Shown piece after piece: positions 42,334 to 51,586 of a stretch of 64,000 nucleotides of DNA. Source of the stretch: Cribrihabitans_A pelagius (GTDB lineage Bacteria > Pseudomonadota > Alphaproteobacteria > Rhodobacterales > Rhodobacteraceae); NCBI RefSeq assembly GCF_048820915.1, contig NZ_JBMERR010000023.1, positions 12,689-76,688 on the forward strand, given 5' to 3'. The position numbers and the translations under genes were made by a program. The stretch's first letter is position 1. Each line of letters opens with the position of its first letter. Under the pieces are notes generated by a model. It saw only the letters and a list, made by a program, of their open reading frames with translations, did not search any database and was not told the DNA's origin.

Positions 42334-43485
42334 ATGAGCAAAGCACCCGCATCCCCCAAGGGCTCTCCCGCAGGCCAGCCGCCTGAGGGCGACCGTATCG
42401 CCAAGGTTCTGTCCCGCGCCGGCGTCGCCTCGCGCCGCGAGGCCGAGCGCATGATCGCCGAGGGCCGCGTCACCGTGAACGGCAAGACCATCGCCAGCCC
42501 GGCGCTGAACGTGACCGCGAAAGACCGCATCCTGGTCGACGGCAAGCCTCTGCCCGAGGCCGAGGCCCCGCGGTTGTGGATGTATTACAAGCCCATCGGA
42601 CTGGTAACCTCCACCAGCGACGAAAAGGGCCGCAAGACGATCTTCGACGAGCTGCCCGGGGACCTGCCGCGGGTGATGACGGTGGGGCGGCTTGACATCA
42701 ACTCCGAAGGCCTCTTGCTGCTGACCAACGATGGCGGCATCAAGCGCAAGCTGGAACTGCCCTCCACCGGCTGGCTGCGGCGCTACCGGGTGCGCATCAA
42801 CGGCCGCCCGAAAGACGAGGATTTCGAGCCGCTGCGCAAGGGGCTGGTGATCGAAGGCGAGCGGTTCCAGCCGATGACGGTGGCGCTGGACCGCCAGCAG
42901 GGCGCCAATGCCTGGCTGACGGTGGGTCTGCGCGAGGGCAAGAACCGCGAGATCCGCCGCGCGATGGAGGATATCGGTTTCAGCGTGAACCGGCTGTTGC
43001 GGCTGTCCTACGGTCCGTTCCAGCTCGGCAGCCTGAAGCCCGGCGAAGTGGAAGAGCTGCGCCCGAAGGTGGTCCGCGACCAGCTGGGCCTGGAAAAGCC
43101 CGAGGAAACACCCGCCAGCCGCCCGGTGCGCAGCCGTGGCGGGAAACCGGGGGGCAAGCCAGGCACCAGCCCAGCGGGCAAGCCGGGCGGCAGACCGGGC
43201 GCAAAACCCACAGGCAGGACCGGCGCGGGAGCTGGTATGGGGGCTGGCAAGAGGGCTGGCGCACGGTCCGGTGCGGAAGCTGGCAAGACATTCAGCTCCC
43301 GGACCTCCCGGACCAGCGTCAAACCCGGCAGCGGGGCCGGCGGCAAGCCCGGCTCGAAGTCCGGCCCGAAACCAGGCGCGAAATCCGGCACGCCCGCCCG
43401 GGGCAAAGCCTCCGGACCGCGGGACGCCAAGTCAGGCGCCGCTGGCGGGCCGAATGGCCGCGCCGGCAAACCGCGCCGCGGCTGA
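42334..43485 (+). CDS. 23S rRNA pseudouridine synthase, RluB/RsuA-type, with basic low-complexity tail
   Basis: 383 aa. N-terminal S4 domain (DRIAKVLSRAGVASRREAERMIAEGRVTVNGK, residues about 20-70), catalytic domain with VGRLDINSEGLLLLTNDGG (nucleophile Asp in GRLD, near residue 115) and KNREIRRAMEDIG. From about residue 255 the tail is a repetitive Gly/Pro/Lys/Ala/Ser sequence (GKPGGKPGTSPAGKPGGRPG and similar) to the end: highly basic, disordered, probably RNA-binding. Family members modify helix 89 U2605 of 23S rRNA. Start ATG 42334; the open frame extends far upstream but overlaps tadA antisense and is rejected. Confidence 0.85.
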   Translation: MSKAPASPKGSPAGQPPEGDRIAKVLSRAGVASRREAERMIAEGRVTVNGKTIASPALNVTAKDRILVDGKPLPEAEAPRLWMYYKPIGLVTSTSDEKGRKTIFDELPGDLPRVMTVGRLDINSEGLLLLTNDGGIKRKLELPSTGWLRRYRVRINGRPKDEDFEPLRKGLVIEGERFQPMTVALDRQQGANAWLTVGLREGKNREIRRAMEDIGFSVNRLLRLSYGPFQLGSLKPGEVEELRPKVVRDQLGLEKPEETPASRPVRSRGGKPGGKPGTSPAGKPGGRPGAKPTGRTGAGAGMGAGKRAGARSGAEAGKTFSSRTSRTSVKPGSGAGGKPGSKSGPKPGAKSGTPARGKASGPRDAKSGAAGGPNGRAGKPRRG

Positions 43486-43654
43486 CCACCCTTGCCTCCT
43501 CCTGCGGCCGTATTGGCACTGGCATGGGCACGCGGCTTCTCCTAGGGTTGCCTTCAGCACATCCATTGCGCTTGAGGGGGACCGCGCATGCCGCCACTAG
43601 TAACTGCCCGGCACTTGCCCGGCGCCGCTGCCGCGCGGGCCGGCTGAAAGCGTG

Positions 43655-44659
43655 ATGCGGCTTACCCGCGCTCCCGCAGCCCGCCCGGCCAAGCCCCGCC
43701 CGCGCCTGCGCCGCCGGTTCGCCCCGGCGGCCCGCGCCGGGCTGATTTGCGGCCTCCTCGCCGCGGCGGCCTGCGAGCCGCAGGGACAACGGCAATCTCT
43801 GGTGCCGCGGCCCCGCCCCGCCGCGCTGGTCCCGAAAACGCCCGCCCCCTCCGCCGACAGCCAGGAACTGGCGCAGTATTACCGCCTGCTGGAGCGCGAC
43901 CTTTTGATCCGCGGGCTGTTGCGCACCGATGGCGGCGGCCCGGACACGCCCTTCGATGCGGACGGCCTGGCCGAGAGTTTCGAGGCGCTGGCTTTCTATG
44001 ATGAGTACGGCGGCAACGGGCTTGTCGGCGGGCTGGGGCGCTGGCCCGGGCCGGTGCGGATCGCGGCAGAGTTCGGCCCCTCGGTGCCGCCTGCGCAGCG
44101 CGCCGCCGACCGGGCCATGCTGCGGGACTATGCGGCGCGGCTGGCGAGGATCACCGGCCATCCGGTCAGCACGGTCCCAGGCCGAGCCAATTTCCACGTT
44201 CTGTTTGCCAGCCTCGACGACAGCGCATTTGTCGCCGAGCGGGTGCGCGAGCTGCTGCCCGGGCTTGGCGCGCGCGAGCTGGCGCTGCTGGCGGCGCCGC
44301 CGCGCAGCTACTACTGCCTGGTCGTGGCGGGCGGGCCCGAGGGCGATCCGCTGGCTTACAGCCGCGGCGTGGCGCTGATCCGGGCCGAACACCCCGATCT
44401 GGTGCGTAAGAGCTGCGTACACGAAGAAGTGGCGCAGGGGCTGGGCCTGAGGAACGACAGCCCGCGGGCGCGGCCTTCGATTTTCAACGACGATGACGAG
44501 TTTGCGCTCTTGACCAGCTTTGACGAGAAGTTGCTGCAGATATTGTACGACCCGCGCCTGTCCCCCGGGATGAGCGCGGACGAAGCGCGCCCGCTTGTGC
44601 GCGCCATCGTCCGCGAACAAATGGGCGAAACCCGCGCGCTGGCGGGCGGGCCGCTCTGA
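43655..44659 (+). CDS. DUF2927 lipoprotein
   Basis: 334 aa from ATG 43655 (a GTG one codon before is possible). A long basic N-terminus then LICGLLAAAACEP forms a lipobox signal. The domain reads LRIAAEFGPSVPP-like, SYYCLVVAGG, and ends with RKSCVHEEVAQGLGLRNDSPRARPSIFNDDDEFALLTSFDEKLLQILYDPRL, the hallmark of DUF2927, a roseobacter-enriched envelope family of unknown role with metzincin-like HEE. Likely tethered to the membrane facing the periplasm. Confidence 0.82.
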   Translation: MRLTRAPAARPAKPRPRLRRRFAPAARAGLICGLLAAAACEPQGQRQSLVPRPRPAALVPKTPAPSADSQELAQYYRLLERDLLIRGLLRTDGGGPDTPFDADGLAESFEALAFYDEYGGNGLVGGLGRWPGPVRIAAEFGPSVPPAQRAADRAMLRDYAARLARITGHPVSTVPGRANFHVLFASLDDSAFVAERVRELLPGLGARELALLAAPPRSYYCLVVAGGPEGDPLAYSRGVALIRAEHPDLVRKSCVHEEVAQGLGLRNDSPRARPSIFNDDDEFALLTSFDEKLLQILYDPRLSPGMSADEARPLVRAIVREQMGETRALAGGPL

Positions 44660-44833
44660 ACGCCACTGGGCCGGGGTCCCACGTGCCAAGGCAGCGGGTC
44701 TGACCGCAGCGCAGGCGGATACCGCCCGCCCCCGCTGCGCCGCCCCCTGCCCGGCCCCTCGCAGCGCTCCGGCTTGCGCCCGCGCCGCGCCGCCGCCACT
44801 GTGGCGCAAAGCTTGCAGACGAAGGAGAGCGGC

Positions 44834-45280
44834 ATGCGCGCAGTGGTGCAACGGGTCCGGGAGGCCTCGGTCTCCGTGGACGGAGAGGTGATCGGCCAAT
44901 GCGGCCCGGGGCTGATGGTGCTGGTCTGCGCCATGGCGGGGGACGGCACGGCCGAAGCCGAGCAACTGGCCGCAAAGATCGCCAGGCTGCGCATCTTCAA
45001 GGACGGTGCGGGCAAGATGAACCGTTCGGTTCTGGGCAGCGGCGGCGGCGTGCTGGTTGTGAGCCAGTTCACCCTTGCGGCCGACACCCGGCGCGGCAAC
45101 CGGCCCGGGTTCTCCGCTGCGGCACCGCCGGCCGGGGGAGAACGGCTCTACGAGCATTTCACCGCGGCGCTGGACGGCTTGGGGCTCGAAACCGCGACAG
45201 GCCGCTTTGGCGCCGACATGCAGGTGAGCCTGATCAATGACGGGCCGGTCACCATGTGGATCGACACCGCCGCGGAGTGA
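44834..45280 (+). CDS. dtd: D-aminoacyl-tRNA deacylase
   Basis: 148 aa. Removes D-amino acids mischarged on tRNA. RAVVQRVREASVSVDGEVIGQCGPGLMVLVC is the conserved start, LVVSQFTLAADTRRGNRPGFSAAAPP contains the SQFTL cross-subunit motif, and INDGPVTMWID holds the G-P(cis)-V-T selectivity motif. Start ATG 44834 behind AAGGAGAGCGGC. Confidence 0.96.
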   Translation: MRAVVQRVREASVSVDGEVIGQCGPGLMVLVCAMAGDGTAEAEQLAAKIARLRIFKDGAGKMNRSVLGSGGGVLVVSQFTLAADTRRGNRPGFSAAAPPAGGERLYEHFTAALDGLGLETATGRFGADMQVSLINDGPVTMWIDTAAE

Positions 45281-45699
45281 GCCCGCGCACCCGGGGCCTT
45301 CCTCATCGGGCCATCCTGCCGTGCGCCGTGCACATGGAATGGCTCCGGCGCGCCCCGCGCCTCGAGAAAACTCACCGCCAAACGCAAATGATTCTTGCAG
45401 AAAATGGGTCAGCGATACTGACGAAGGCCGAAAAACAGCGCAAAAAGCGCGTATCGGGGGCGGAAAAATTTTCTGGTCGCATTCCTGAGATATTTTTGTT
45501 TTGTAAAGCGCTATGAGCCCAAAAGCGGCACACCGCCGAAGAAAGGCGACACCCGCCTTGGGGCCCTGGGCCGGCAGCACATTCCCTGCTGTCGGGGGCC
45601 ACGAATAAATCTTGCGAGGCTGCTGCAAATGCGCAAATCTTGAAAGACCAATCAAGAAAATGAGTGCTGACAGCACCGCACACCAATTGGGAGACTTCC
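45281..45699. promoter_or_regulatory. 419-base leader and promoter of the ABC importer operon
   Basis: No plausible gene. Contains a comparatively AT-rich block 45380-45525 (likely promoter), a CCGGCAGCA / TGCTGTCGG hairpin near 45571-45597, a second AT-rich stretch 45605-45660 and the GGGAGA ribosome site of the first gene. Confidence 0.45.
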
Positions 45700-47286
45700 A
45701 TGAGCGACTATATCCAGTATCTGGCCAGCCAGGCGGCCGCGGGCAAACTGTCCCGCCGCGCCTTCCTCGGCAAGGCCGCCGCGCTGGGCTTTACCGCGGT
45801 ATCCGCAAACCTGCTGATGTCCAATGCCGTGCAGGCAGCCGGTCCGCAGAAGGGCGGCACCATCAAGGCCGCGATCCAGGGCGGCAGCACCACCGACAGC
45901 CTGGATCCGGCCAGCACCACCAACACCGCGATGACCATGGTCAGCAAGCTGTGGGGCGAGCCGCTGATGGCTCTGGCGCCGGATGGCGGGCTGCAGCCGA
46001 AAGTGGCCGAAAGCGTCGAGGCCTCGGCCGACGCCAAGACCTGGACCTTCAAGATCCGCGACGGCGTCACCTTTTCCAACGGCAAGACCGTGACTGCCGA
46101 GGACGTGCTCGCCACCATCGAGCGCCACTCAGGCGAGGACACCAAATCGGGCGCGCTGGGGTTGTTGCGCGACATTGCGGCGATGCGGGCCGAGGGCAAT
46201 GACTTCATCATCGAGCTAAAGACCGCGAACGCCGACCTGCCCTACCTGATGACCGACTACCACCTGCTGATCCAGCCCAATGGCGGCAAGGACGATCCGG
46301 CGGCGGCGATCGGCACCGGGCCGTACGTGCTGAAGGACGTCGACATGGGCGTGCGCTTCGTGGCGGAGAAGAACCCGGACTACTGGGACCCGGAACTGGG
46401 CCACGCCGACACCATCGAAGTCCTCATCATCAACGACGATACCGCCCGCGTCGCGGCGCTGCAGTCCGGCCAGGTCGACATGATTGACCGGGTGCCGCCG
46501 CGCACCGCCAAGCTGGTCGACCGGGCGCCGGGCATCACCGTGCGCTCCACTGCCGGTCCGGGCCACTACGTGTTCATCATGCATTGCAACACGGCGCCGT
46601 TTGACAACAACGACCTGCGCCTGGCGCTGAAGTACGCGATGGACCGGCAGGAAATGGTTGACAAGATCCTGCACGGCTACGGCTCCATCGGCAACGACAG
46701 CCCGATCAACGCCTCCTACCCGCTGTTCACCGAGGCCGAGCAGCGCGAGTACGACCCGGACAAGGCCAAGTTCCACTTCCAGAAGTCGGGTCATGACGGC
46801 GAGGTCCTGCTGCGCACCTCGGACAACTCCTTCCCCGGCGCACCGGATGCATCGGCGCTGTTCCAGCAGTCCTGCAACAATGCGGGCATAAAGCTGAACA
46901 TCAAGCGCGAGCCCAGCGACGGCTACTGGTCGGAAGTCTGGAACAAGCAGCCCTTCTGCACCAGCTACTGGAGCGGCCGCCCGATCCAGGACCAGATGCT
47001 GTCGACCGCCTACCTGTCGACCGCGGACTGGAACGACACCCGCTTCTTCAACGAGCAGTTCGACCAGCTGGTGGTGGCTGCGCGCGGCGAGCTGGACGAG
47101 GCCAAGCGGACCCAGATGTACGCCGACCTCTCCACCATGATCCGCGACGACGGCGGCCTGATCTGCCCGATGTTCAACGACTTCATCGGCGCCACCTCGG
47201 ACCGCCTGGCGGGCTGGGTCGAGGACCACAAGGGTTTTGACCTGATGGACCTCTACGCTCCGATGAAAATGTGGGTTGCGGCCTAA
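45700..47286 (+). CDS. Periplasmic peptide-type ABC solute-binding protein (Tat-exported)
   Basis: 528 aa, SBP family 5 (peptide/nickel/opine). Residues about 13-40 contain the twin-arginine signal SRRAFLGKAAALGFTAVSA, so export is folded. GTIKAAIQGGSTTDSLDPASTTNTAMTMVSKLWGEPLMALAPDGGLQPKVAESVEA and WTFKIRDGVTFSNGKTVTAEDVLATIERH are the family signatures. Ends one base before the next permease gene. Substrate not readable; oligopeptide is the default. Confidence 0.88.
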   Translation: MSDYIQYLASQAAAGKLSRRAFLGKAAALGFTAVSANLLMSNAVQAAGPQKGGTIKAAIQGGSTTDSLDPASTTNTAMTMVSKLWGEPLMALAPDGGLQPKVAESVEASADAKTWTFKIRDGVTFSNGKTVTAEDVLATIERHSGEDTKSGALGLLRDIAAMRAEGNDFIIELKTANADLPYLMTDYHLLIQPNGGKDDPAAAIGTGPYVLKDVDMGVRFVAEKNPDYWDPELGHADTIEVLIINDDTARVAALQSGQVDMIDRVPPRTAKLVDRAPGITVRSTAGPGHYVFIMHCNTAPFDNNDLRLALKYAMDRQEMVDKILHGYGSIGNDSPINASYPLFTEAEQREYDPDKAKFHFQKSGHDGEVLLRTSDNSFPGAPDASALFQQSCNNAGIKLNIKREPSDGYWSEVWNKQPFCTSYWSGRPIQDQMLSTAYLSTADWNDTRFFNEQFDQLVVAARGELDEAKRTQMYADLSTMIRDDGGLICPMFNDFIGATSDRLAGWVEDHKGFDLMDLYAPMKMWVAA

Positions 47287-47287
47287 C

Positions 47288-48244
47288 ATGTCCCCAGTTG
47301 TCCGCCTTCTGGCTCAGCGCATTGCGCTGAGCCTTCTTCTCCTGTTGCTGATTTCCATGGTGATCTTCGCGGGCACGCTGATCCTGCCCGGCGACGTCGC
47401 CCAATCCATCCTCGGCCAGGGCGCAACACCCGAGGCGCTTGCGAACCTGCGCGCCGAGCTGGGGCTGAACGAACCCGCGCTGCAGCGTTATTTCTCGTGG
47501 CTGTCCGGCGCCCTGCACGGCGATCTTGGCACCGCGCTGACCAGCGGCCAGGACATTTCCTCGGCGCTTGCGGGCCGGTTCTGGAACACCCTCTTCCTCG
47601 CCTTCTGGGCCGCCGTCGTGGCCGTGCCGCTGGCGATCTTCCTCGGCCTTCTGGCCGTGCGCTTCAAGGACCGCTGGCCCGACAAGCTGATCTCGGGCGT
47701 TACCCTGGCGTCGATCTCGATCCCGGAATTCCTGATCGGCTACGTGCTGATGTATGTCATCGCCGTGCAGCTGCGCTGGTTCCCCTCGGTCGCCATGATC
47801 AACGACAGCATGTCGCTGTGGCAGAAGCTGAACTCCATCGCGCTGCCGATTGCCGTGCTCACGCTGGTGGTGCTCGCCCACATGATGCGCATGACCCGCG
47901 CCGCGATCCTGAACGTGATGCAGTCGGCCTATATCGAGACCGCCGAGCTCAAGGGGCTCAACGCCTTCCAGGTGATCTACCGCCATGCCTTCCCGAACGC
48001 GATCGCGCCGATCGTCAACGTGGTGATGCTGAACCTCGCCTATCTGGTGGTCGGCGTCGTGGTGATCGAGGTGGTGTTTGTCTACCCCGGCATGGGCCAG
48101 TATCTGGTTGACCACGTGTCCAAGCGGGACGTGCCGGTGGTGCAGGCTTGCGGGCTGATCTTCGCTGCCGTCTACATCGGGCTCAACATGATTGCCGATA
48201 TCGTCGCCATCCTGTCGAACCCGCGCCTGAGGCATCCGAAATGA
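47288..48244 (+). CDS. ABC permease, DppB-type
   Basis: 318 aa, six helices. NNxA-like inner motif replaced by DppB standard: VILPGDVAQSILGQGATPEALANLRAELGLNEPALQRYFSWLSGALHGDLGTAL after helix 1, EAA-type coupling loop AYIETAELKGLNAFQVIYRHAFPNAIAPI. Forms the channel with the following permease. ATG one base after the binding-protein stop and its own stop overlaps the next start. Confidence 0.92.
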   Translation: MSPVVRLLAQRIALSLLLLLLISMVIFAGTLILPGDVAQSILGQGATPEALANLRAELGLNEPALQRYFSWLSGALHGDLGTALTSGQDISSALAGRFWNTLFLAFWAAVVAVPLAIFLGLLAVRFKDRWPDKLISGVTLASISIPEFLIGYVLMYVIAVQLRWFPSVAMINDSMSLWQKLNSIALPIAVLTLVVLAHMMRMTRAAILNVMQSAYIETAELKGLNAFQVIYRHAFPNAIAPIVNVVMLNLAYLVVGVVVIEVVFVYPGMGQYLVDHVSKRDVPVVQACGLIFAAVYIGLNMIADIVAILSNPRLRHPK

Positions 48245-49056
48245 AGAATATTCCCGTTTCCGCCCTCATCGGGCTGTTCTTTACCGCGCTCTACTTCCTG
48301 GCCGCGATCTTTGCCCCGCTGCTGGCGCCCTATGGCGTCGGCGAAGTGGTGGGCGACGTCTGGGAGCCTTCGAGCGCCGAGTATCTGCTTGGCACCGACA
48401 ACATCGGCCGCGATCTCCTCAGCCGGATGATCTACGGCGGGCGCACCACCATCTTCATCGCCACCGCGGCGACGATCCTGTCCTTCACCACCGGCGCGGT
48501 GCTGGGCTTCATCGCGGCGGAGGCCGGCGGCTGGCTCGACCAGGCGCTGTCGCGCTTCGTCGATCTCATCATGTCGATCCCGACGCTGATCTTCGCGCTG
48601 GTGGTGCTGTCGGTGACCCCCGTCACCATCCCGATGCTGATCCTGGTGATGGGTCTTCTCGATTCCACCCGCGTCTACCGCCTGGCCCGTGCCGTCGCCG
48701 TCGACATCGAGGTGATGGACTATGTCGAGGCCGCCCGCCTGCGCGGCGAGCGGACCGTCTGGATCATCTTCCGCGAGATCCTGCCCAACGCGCTGTCGCC
48801 GCTTGTCGCCGAGATGGGCCTGCGCTTCATCTTCATGGTGCTGTTCGTCTCCACCCTGTCCTTCCTGGGCCTTGGCGTGCAGCCGCCCGAGGCCGACTGG
48901 GGCGGGATCGTGAAGGAGAACAAGGACGGCATCGTCTACGGCATCCCCGCCGCCCTGCTGCCCGCCTTCGCCATCGCCACGCTGGCCATCTCGGTCAACC
49001 TGGTGGCTGACTGGGTGCTGAACCGGACAACCTCGCTGAAAGGAGGCCGCGGATGA
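48241..49056 (+). CDS. ABC permease, DppC-type
   Basis: 271 aa. YLLGTDNIGRDLLSRMIYGGRTTIFIATAATILSF is the DppC N-terminal signature; VEAARLRGERTVWIIFREILPNALSPL is the EAA loop that docks the ATPase. Start overlaps the previous stop (ATGA), stop overlaps the next ATG by 4 bases, so the operon is translationally coupled. Confidence 0.93.
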   Translation: MKNIPVSALIGLFFTALYFLAAIFAPLLAPYGVGEVVGDVWEPSSAEYLLGTDNIGRDLLSRMIYGGRTTIFIATAATILSFTTGAVLGFIAAEAGGWLDQALSRFVDLIMSIPTLIFALVVLSVTPVTIPMLILVMGLLDSTRVYRLARAVAVDIEVMDYVEAARLRGERTVWIIFREILPNALSPLVAEMGLRFIFMVLFVSTLSFLGLGVQPPEADWGGIVKENKDGIVYGIPAALLPAFAIATLAISVNLVADWVLNRTTSLKGGRG

Positions 49057-50690
49057 GCGATGCCCTGCTGAAAGTCCGCGACCTGAAAATCGGCGCGACC
49101 GTCTACCCGCCCGGCGAAAAGCCCAGGCCCATCGAGATCGTGCATGGGGTCAGCTTTGACCTCGCGCCCGGCAAGGTGCTGGGGCTGATCGGCGAATCCG
49201 GAGCCGGCAAGTCCACCATCGGGCTCGCCTCCATGGCCTACGGCCGCGGCGGCGTGGAGATCACCGGCGGCGAGGTCTGGGTCAACGGCCGCGACATTCT
49301 GAAGACCAGCCGCAAGGACGTGCGCCGCTTGCGCGGCGGCGAGGTCACTTATGTGTCGCAGTCCGCCGCTGCCTCCTTCAACCCGGCCAAGAAGATCATG
49401 GATCAGGTGGTCGAGGCGGCAGTGGAGCAGAAGAAGTTCTCCCGCAAGGAGGCCGAGGCCCGCGCGCGCGCGCTGTTTGCCAAGCTGGGCCTGCCCGATC
49501 CCGACAATATCGGTGAGCGCTACCCGCACCAGGTTTCCGGCGGCCAGCTGCAGCGCTGCATGACAGCGCTGGCGCTCTGCCCGGAGCCGGATCTGGTAGT
49601 CTTCGACGAGCCCACCACGGCGCTCGACGTGACCACCCAGATCGACGTCTTGATGGCGATCAAGGAAGCCATCCGCGACACCGGGGTTGCCGCGCTCTAC
49701 ATCACCCACGACCTCGCGGTGGTGGCGCAGGTCAGCGACGACATCATGGTGCTGAAGATGGGCGACACCGTGGAATACGGCACCGTCGACCAGATCATCA
49801 ACAACCCGCAGGAAGAGTACACCCAGGCGCTGGTCTCGGTGCGCTCGATCGAGCACGAGGAAAAGGCACCCACGCCGGAGCCGGTGCTGAGCGTGCGCAA
49901 CATCACCGCGCGCTACAAGGGCACCAACTTCGACGTGCTGCACAATGTGAACGTCGACCTTTACCCGGGCCAGACGCTCGCGGTGGTGGGCGAGTCCGGC
50001 TCCGGCAAATCGACGCTGGCGCGGGTGATCACCGGCCTCCTGCCGCCGCGCGAGGGCGAGATTCACTTTGCCGGACGCACCCTGTCGCCGGACCTCAAGG
50101 GCCGCTCGCGCGAAGATCTGCGCGAATTGCAGATGATCTACCAGATGGCGGATGTGGCGATGAACCCGCGCCAGACGGTGGGCACCATCATCGGCCGCCC
50201 GCTGGAGTTTTACTTCGGCATGAAAGGCGCCGAAAAGCGCAAGCGCATCATCGAACTGCTGGACGAGATCGAGCTGGGCAAGGGCTTCATGGACCGTTAC
50301 CCGGCGGAGCTGTCGGGCGGCCAGAAGCAGCGCGTCTGCATTGCCCGCTCGCTGGCGGCGAAGCCCAAGATGATCATCTGCGACGAGGTCACCTCGGCGC
50401 TCGACCCGCTGGTGGCGGATGGCATCCTGAAGCTCCTGCTGGAGCTGCAGAAGATCGAGGACGTCGCCTATCTCTTCATCACCCACGATCTGGCCACGGT
50501 GCGCGCGATTTCGGACAATATCGCGGTGATGTACCAGGGCCGGGTGCAGCGTTACGGCGGCAAGTCCGAAGTGCTGTCGCCGCCCTTCGACGATTACACT
50601 GACCTGCTGCTGAGCTCGGTGCCCGAGATGAAGCTCGGCTGGCTGGAAGAGGTGATCGCACACCGCAAGATGGAAAGCGCGGGCCACTAA
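49053..50690 (+). CDS. Fused DppD-DppF-type ABC ATPase
   Basis: 545 aa with two complete ATPase domains in one chain. Domain 1: Walker A GESGAGKST (near residue 48), signature VSGGQLQRCMTAL, Walker B LVVFDEPTTALD. Domain 2: Walker A GESGSGKST (near 315), signature LSGGQKQRVCIARSL, Walker B MIICDEVTSALD. The usual separate dppD and dppF genes are joined; the DppD-type C-terminal iron-sulfur region is missing. Supplies both nucleotide sites of the importer. Confidence 0.93.
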   Translation: MSDALLKVRDLKIGATVYPPGEKPRPIEIVHGVSFDLAPGKVLGLIGESGAGKSTIGLASMAYGRGGVEITGGEVWVNGRDILKTSRKDVRRLRGGEVTYVSQSAAASFNPAKKIMDQVVEAAVEQKKFSRKEAEARARALFAKLGLPDPDNIGERYPHQVSGGQLQRCMTALALCPEPDLVVFDEPTTALDVTTQIDVLMAIKEAIRDTGVAALYITHDLAVVAQVSDDIMVLKMGDTVEYGTVDQIINNPQEEYTQALVSVRSIEHEEKAPTPEPVLSVRNITARYKGTNFDVLHNVNVDLYPGQTLAVVGESGSGKSTLARVITGLLPPREGEIHFAGRTLSPDLKGRSREDLRELQMIYQMADVAMNPRQTVGTIIGRPLEFYFGMKGAEKRKRIIELLDEIELGKGFMDRYPAELSGGQKQRVCIARSLAAKPKMIICDEVTSALDPLVADGILKLLLELQKIEDVAYLFITHDLATVRAISDNIAVMYQGRVQRYGGKSEVLSPPFDDYTDLLLSSVPEMKLGWLEEVIAHRKMESAGH

Positions 50691-50726
50691 GGCACAATCC
50701 CGCATGAACGCCTCCGCCCGTTGACC

Positions 50727-50759
50727 GGCCCGTGACTGGCCCGTGACTGGCCCGTGACC
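50727..50759 (+). repeat. Three tandem 11-bp units
   Basis: GGCCCGTGACT at 50727-50737 and 50738-50748, then GGCCCGTGACC at 50749-50759, in the gap after the fused ATPase gene. Confidence 0.85.
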
Positions 50760-50941
50760 GGCGGGGGCGTTTTCCTTTTCAACCTGCCGCTGTTTTATGG
50801 TAGTTTACTGGCACCGACGCCAATGCGGCGGGTCCAGCCGCAATCAAACCAAAAACTCATTGAGCGCTGCCGTCTTCATGCAGGCCGCCCCGGGGACCGC
50901 CGGGCAGTTTCGCGTGTCCAGATTATTCGGGAGGACCTGCC

Positions 50942-51583
50942 ATGACAGATTGGGCAATTCACGGTTTGAGCATTTCCAACTGCAACTGCGTCCCCGGCTG
51001 CCCCTGCCAATTCTCGCAACTCCCAAGCGACGGCACCTGCGAGGCGATGATGACCTTTCGCATCGACAAGGGCCATCACGGCGACATATCGCTCGACGGT
51101 CTCAGCGCGGCGGTCCTCTACAAGTGGCCCGGCGCTGTGCACGAGGGCAACGGCGAGATGCAGATGATCATCGGCGATAACGCCTCGGACGAACAGCGCG
51201 CGGCGCTGGAAGCGATCATGCGCGGCGAGGACACCCAGGAATTTGCCACCATGTTCCATGTCTTCAGCACCATGAGCCCGACCAAGCACGAGACCCTGAC
51301 TGCGCCGGTCTCGCTTGATTACGACCCCGATACAAGGACCGGCACCGCAAAGGCAGGCGATATCGCGGAGACCACGGTCAAGCCGATCCCCAATATCGTC
51401 TCGGGCGAACCCCATACCGTCAGCATCAAGTTGCCGCATGGGTTTGAGTATGCCGAGGCCCAGGTCGCCACCGGCACCACCGTGACCCGCAAAGCCGCGA
51501 TCAGCCTCACCAAGAATACCGATAGCCATGCCCATATCGCCGAGCTGCACCTGACCGGCGACGGCGTGCAGCGCGCCGCCTGA
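50942..51583 (+). CDS. DUF1326 protein with N-terminal cysteine cluster
   Basis: 213 aa, soluble (no signal). C14-N-C16-V-P-G-C20-P-C22 plus C33 suggest a metal or redox site; the rest (SAAVLYKWPGAVHEGNGEMQMIIGDNASDEQRAALEAIMRGE) matches DUF1326, a family of unknown function. Starts ATG 50942; GGGAGGACCTGCC precedes it. Directly followed by a DUF2182 membrane protein, 3 bases between; this pair is conserved and presumably works together, likely in metal handling. Confidence 0.82.
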   Translation: MTDWAIHGLSISNCNCVPGCPCQFSQLPSDGTCEAMMTFRIDKGHHGDISLDGLSAAVLYKWPGAVHEGNGEMQMIIGDNASDEQRAALEAIMRGEDTQEFATMFHVFSTMSPTKHETLTAPVSLDYDPDTRTGTAKAGDIAETTVKPIPNIVSGEPHTVSIKLPHGFEYAEAQVATGTTVTRKAAISLTKNTDSHAHIAELHLTGDGVQRAA

Positions 51584-51586
51584 GGC

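Noticed and set aside
43319..45676. Long leftward open frame across DUF2927 and dtd genes
   Set aside because: Antisense to two recognised genes; rich in Arg/His/Gly with no family resemblance.
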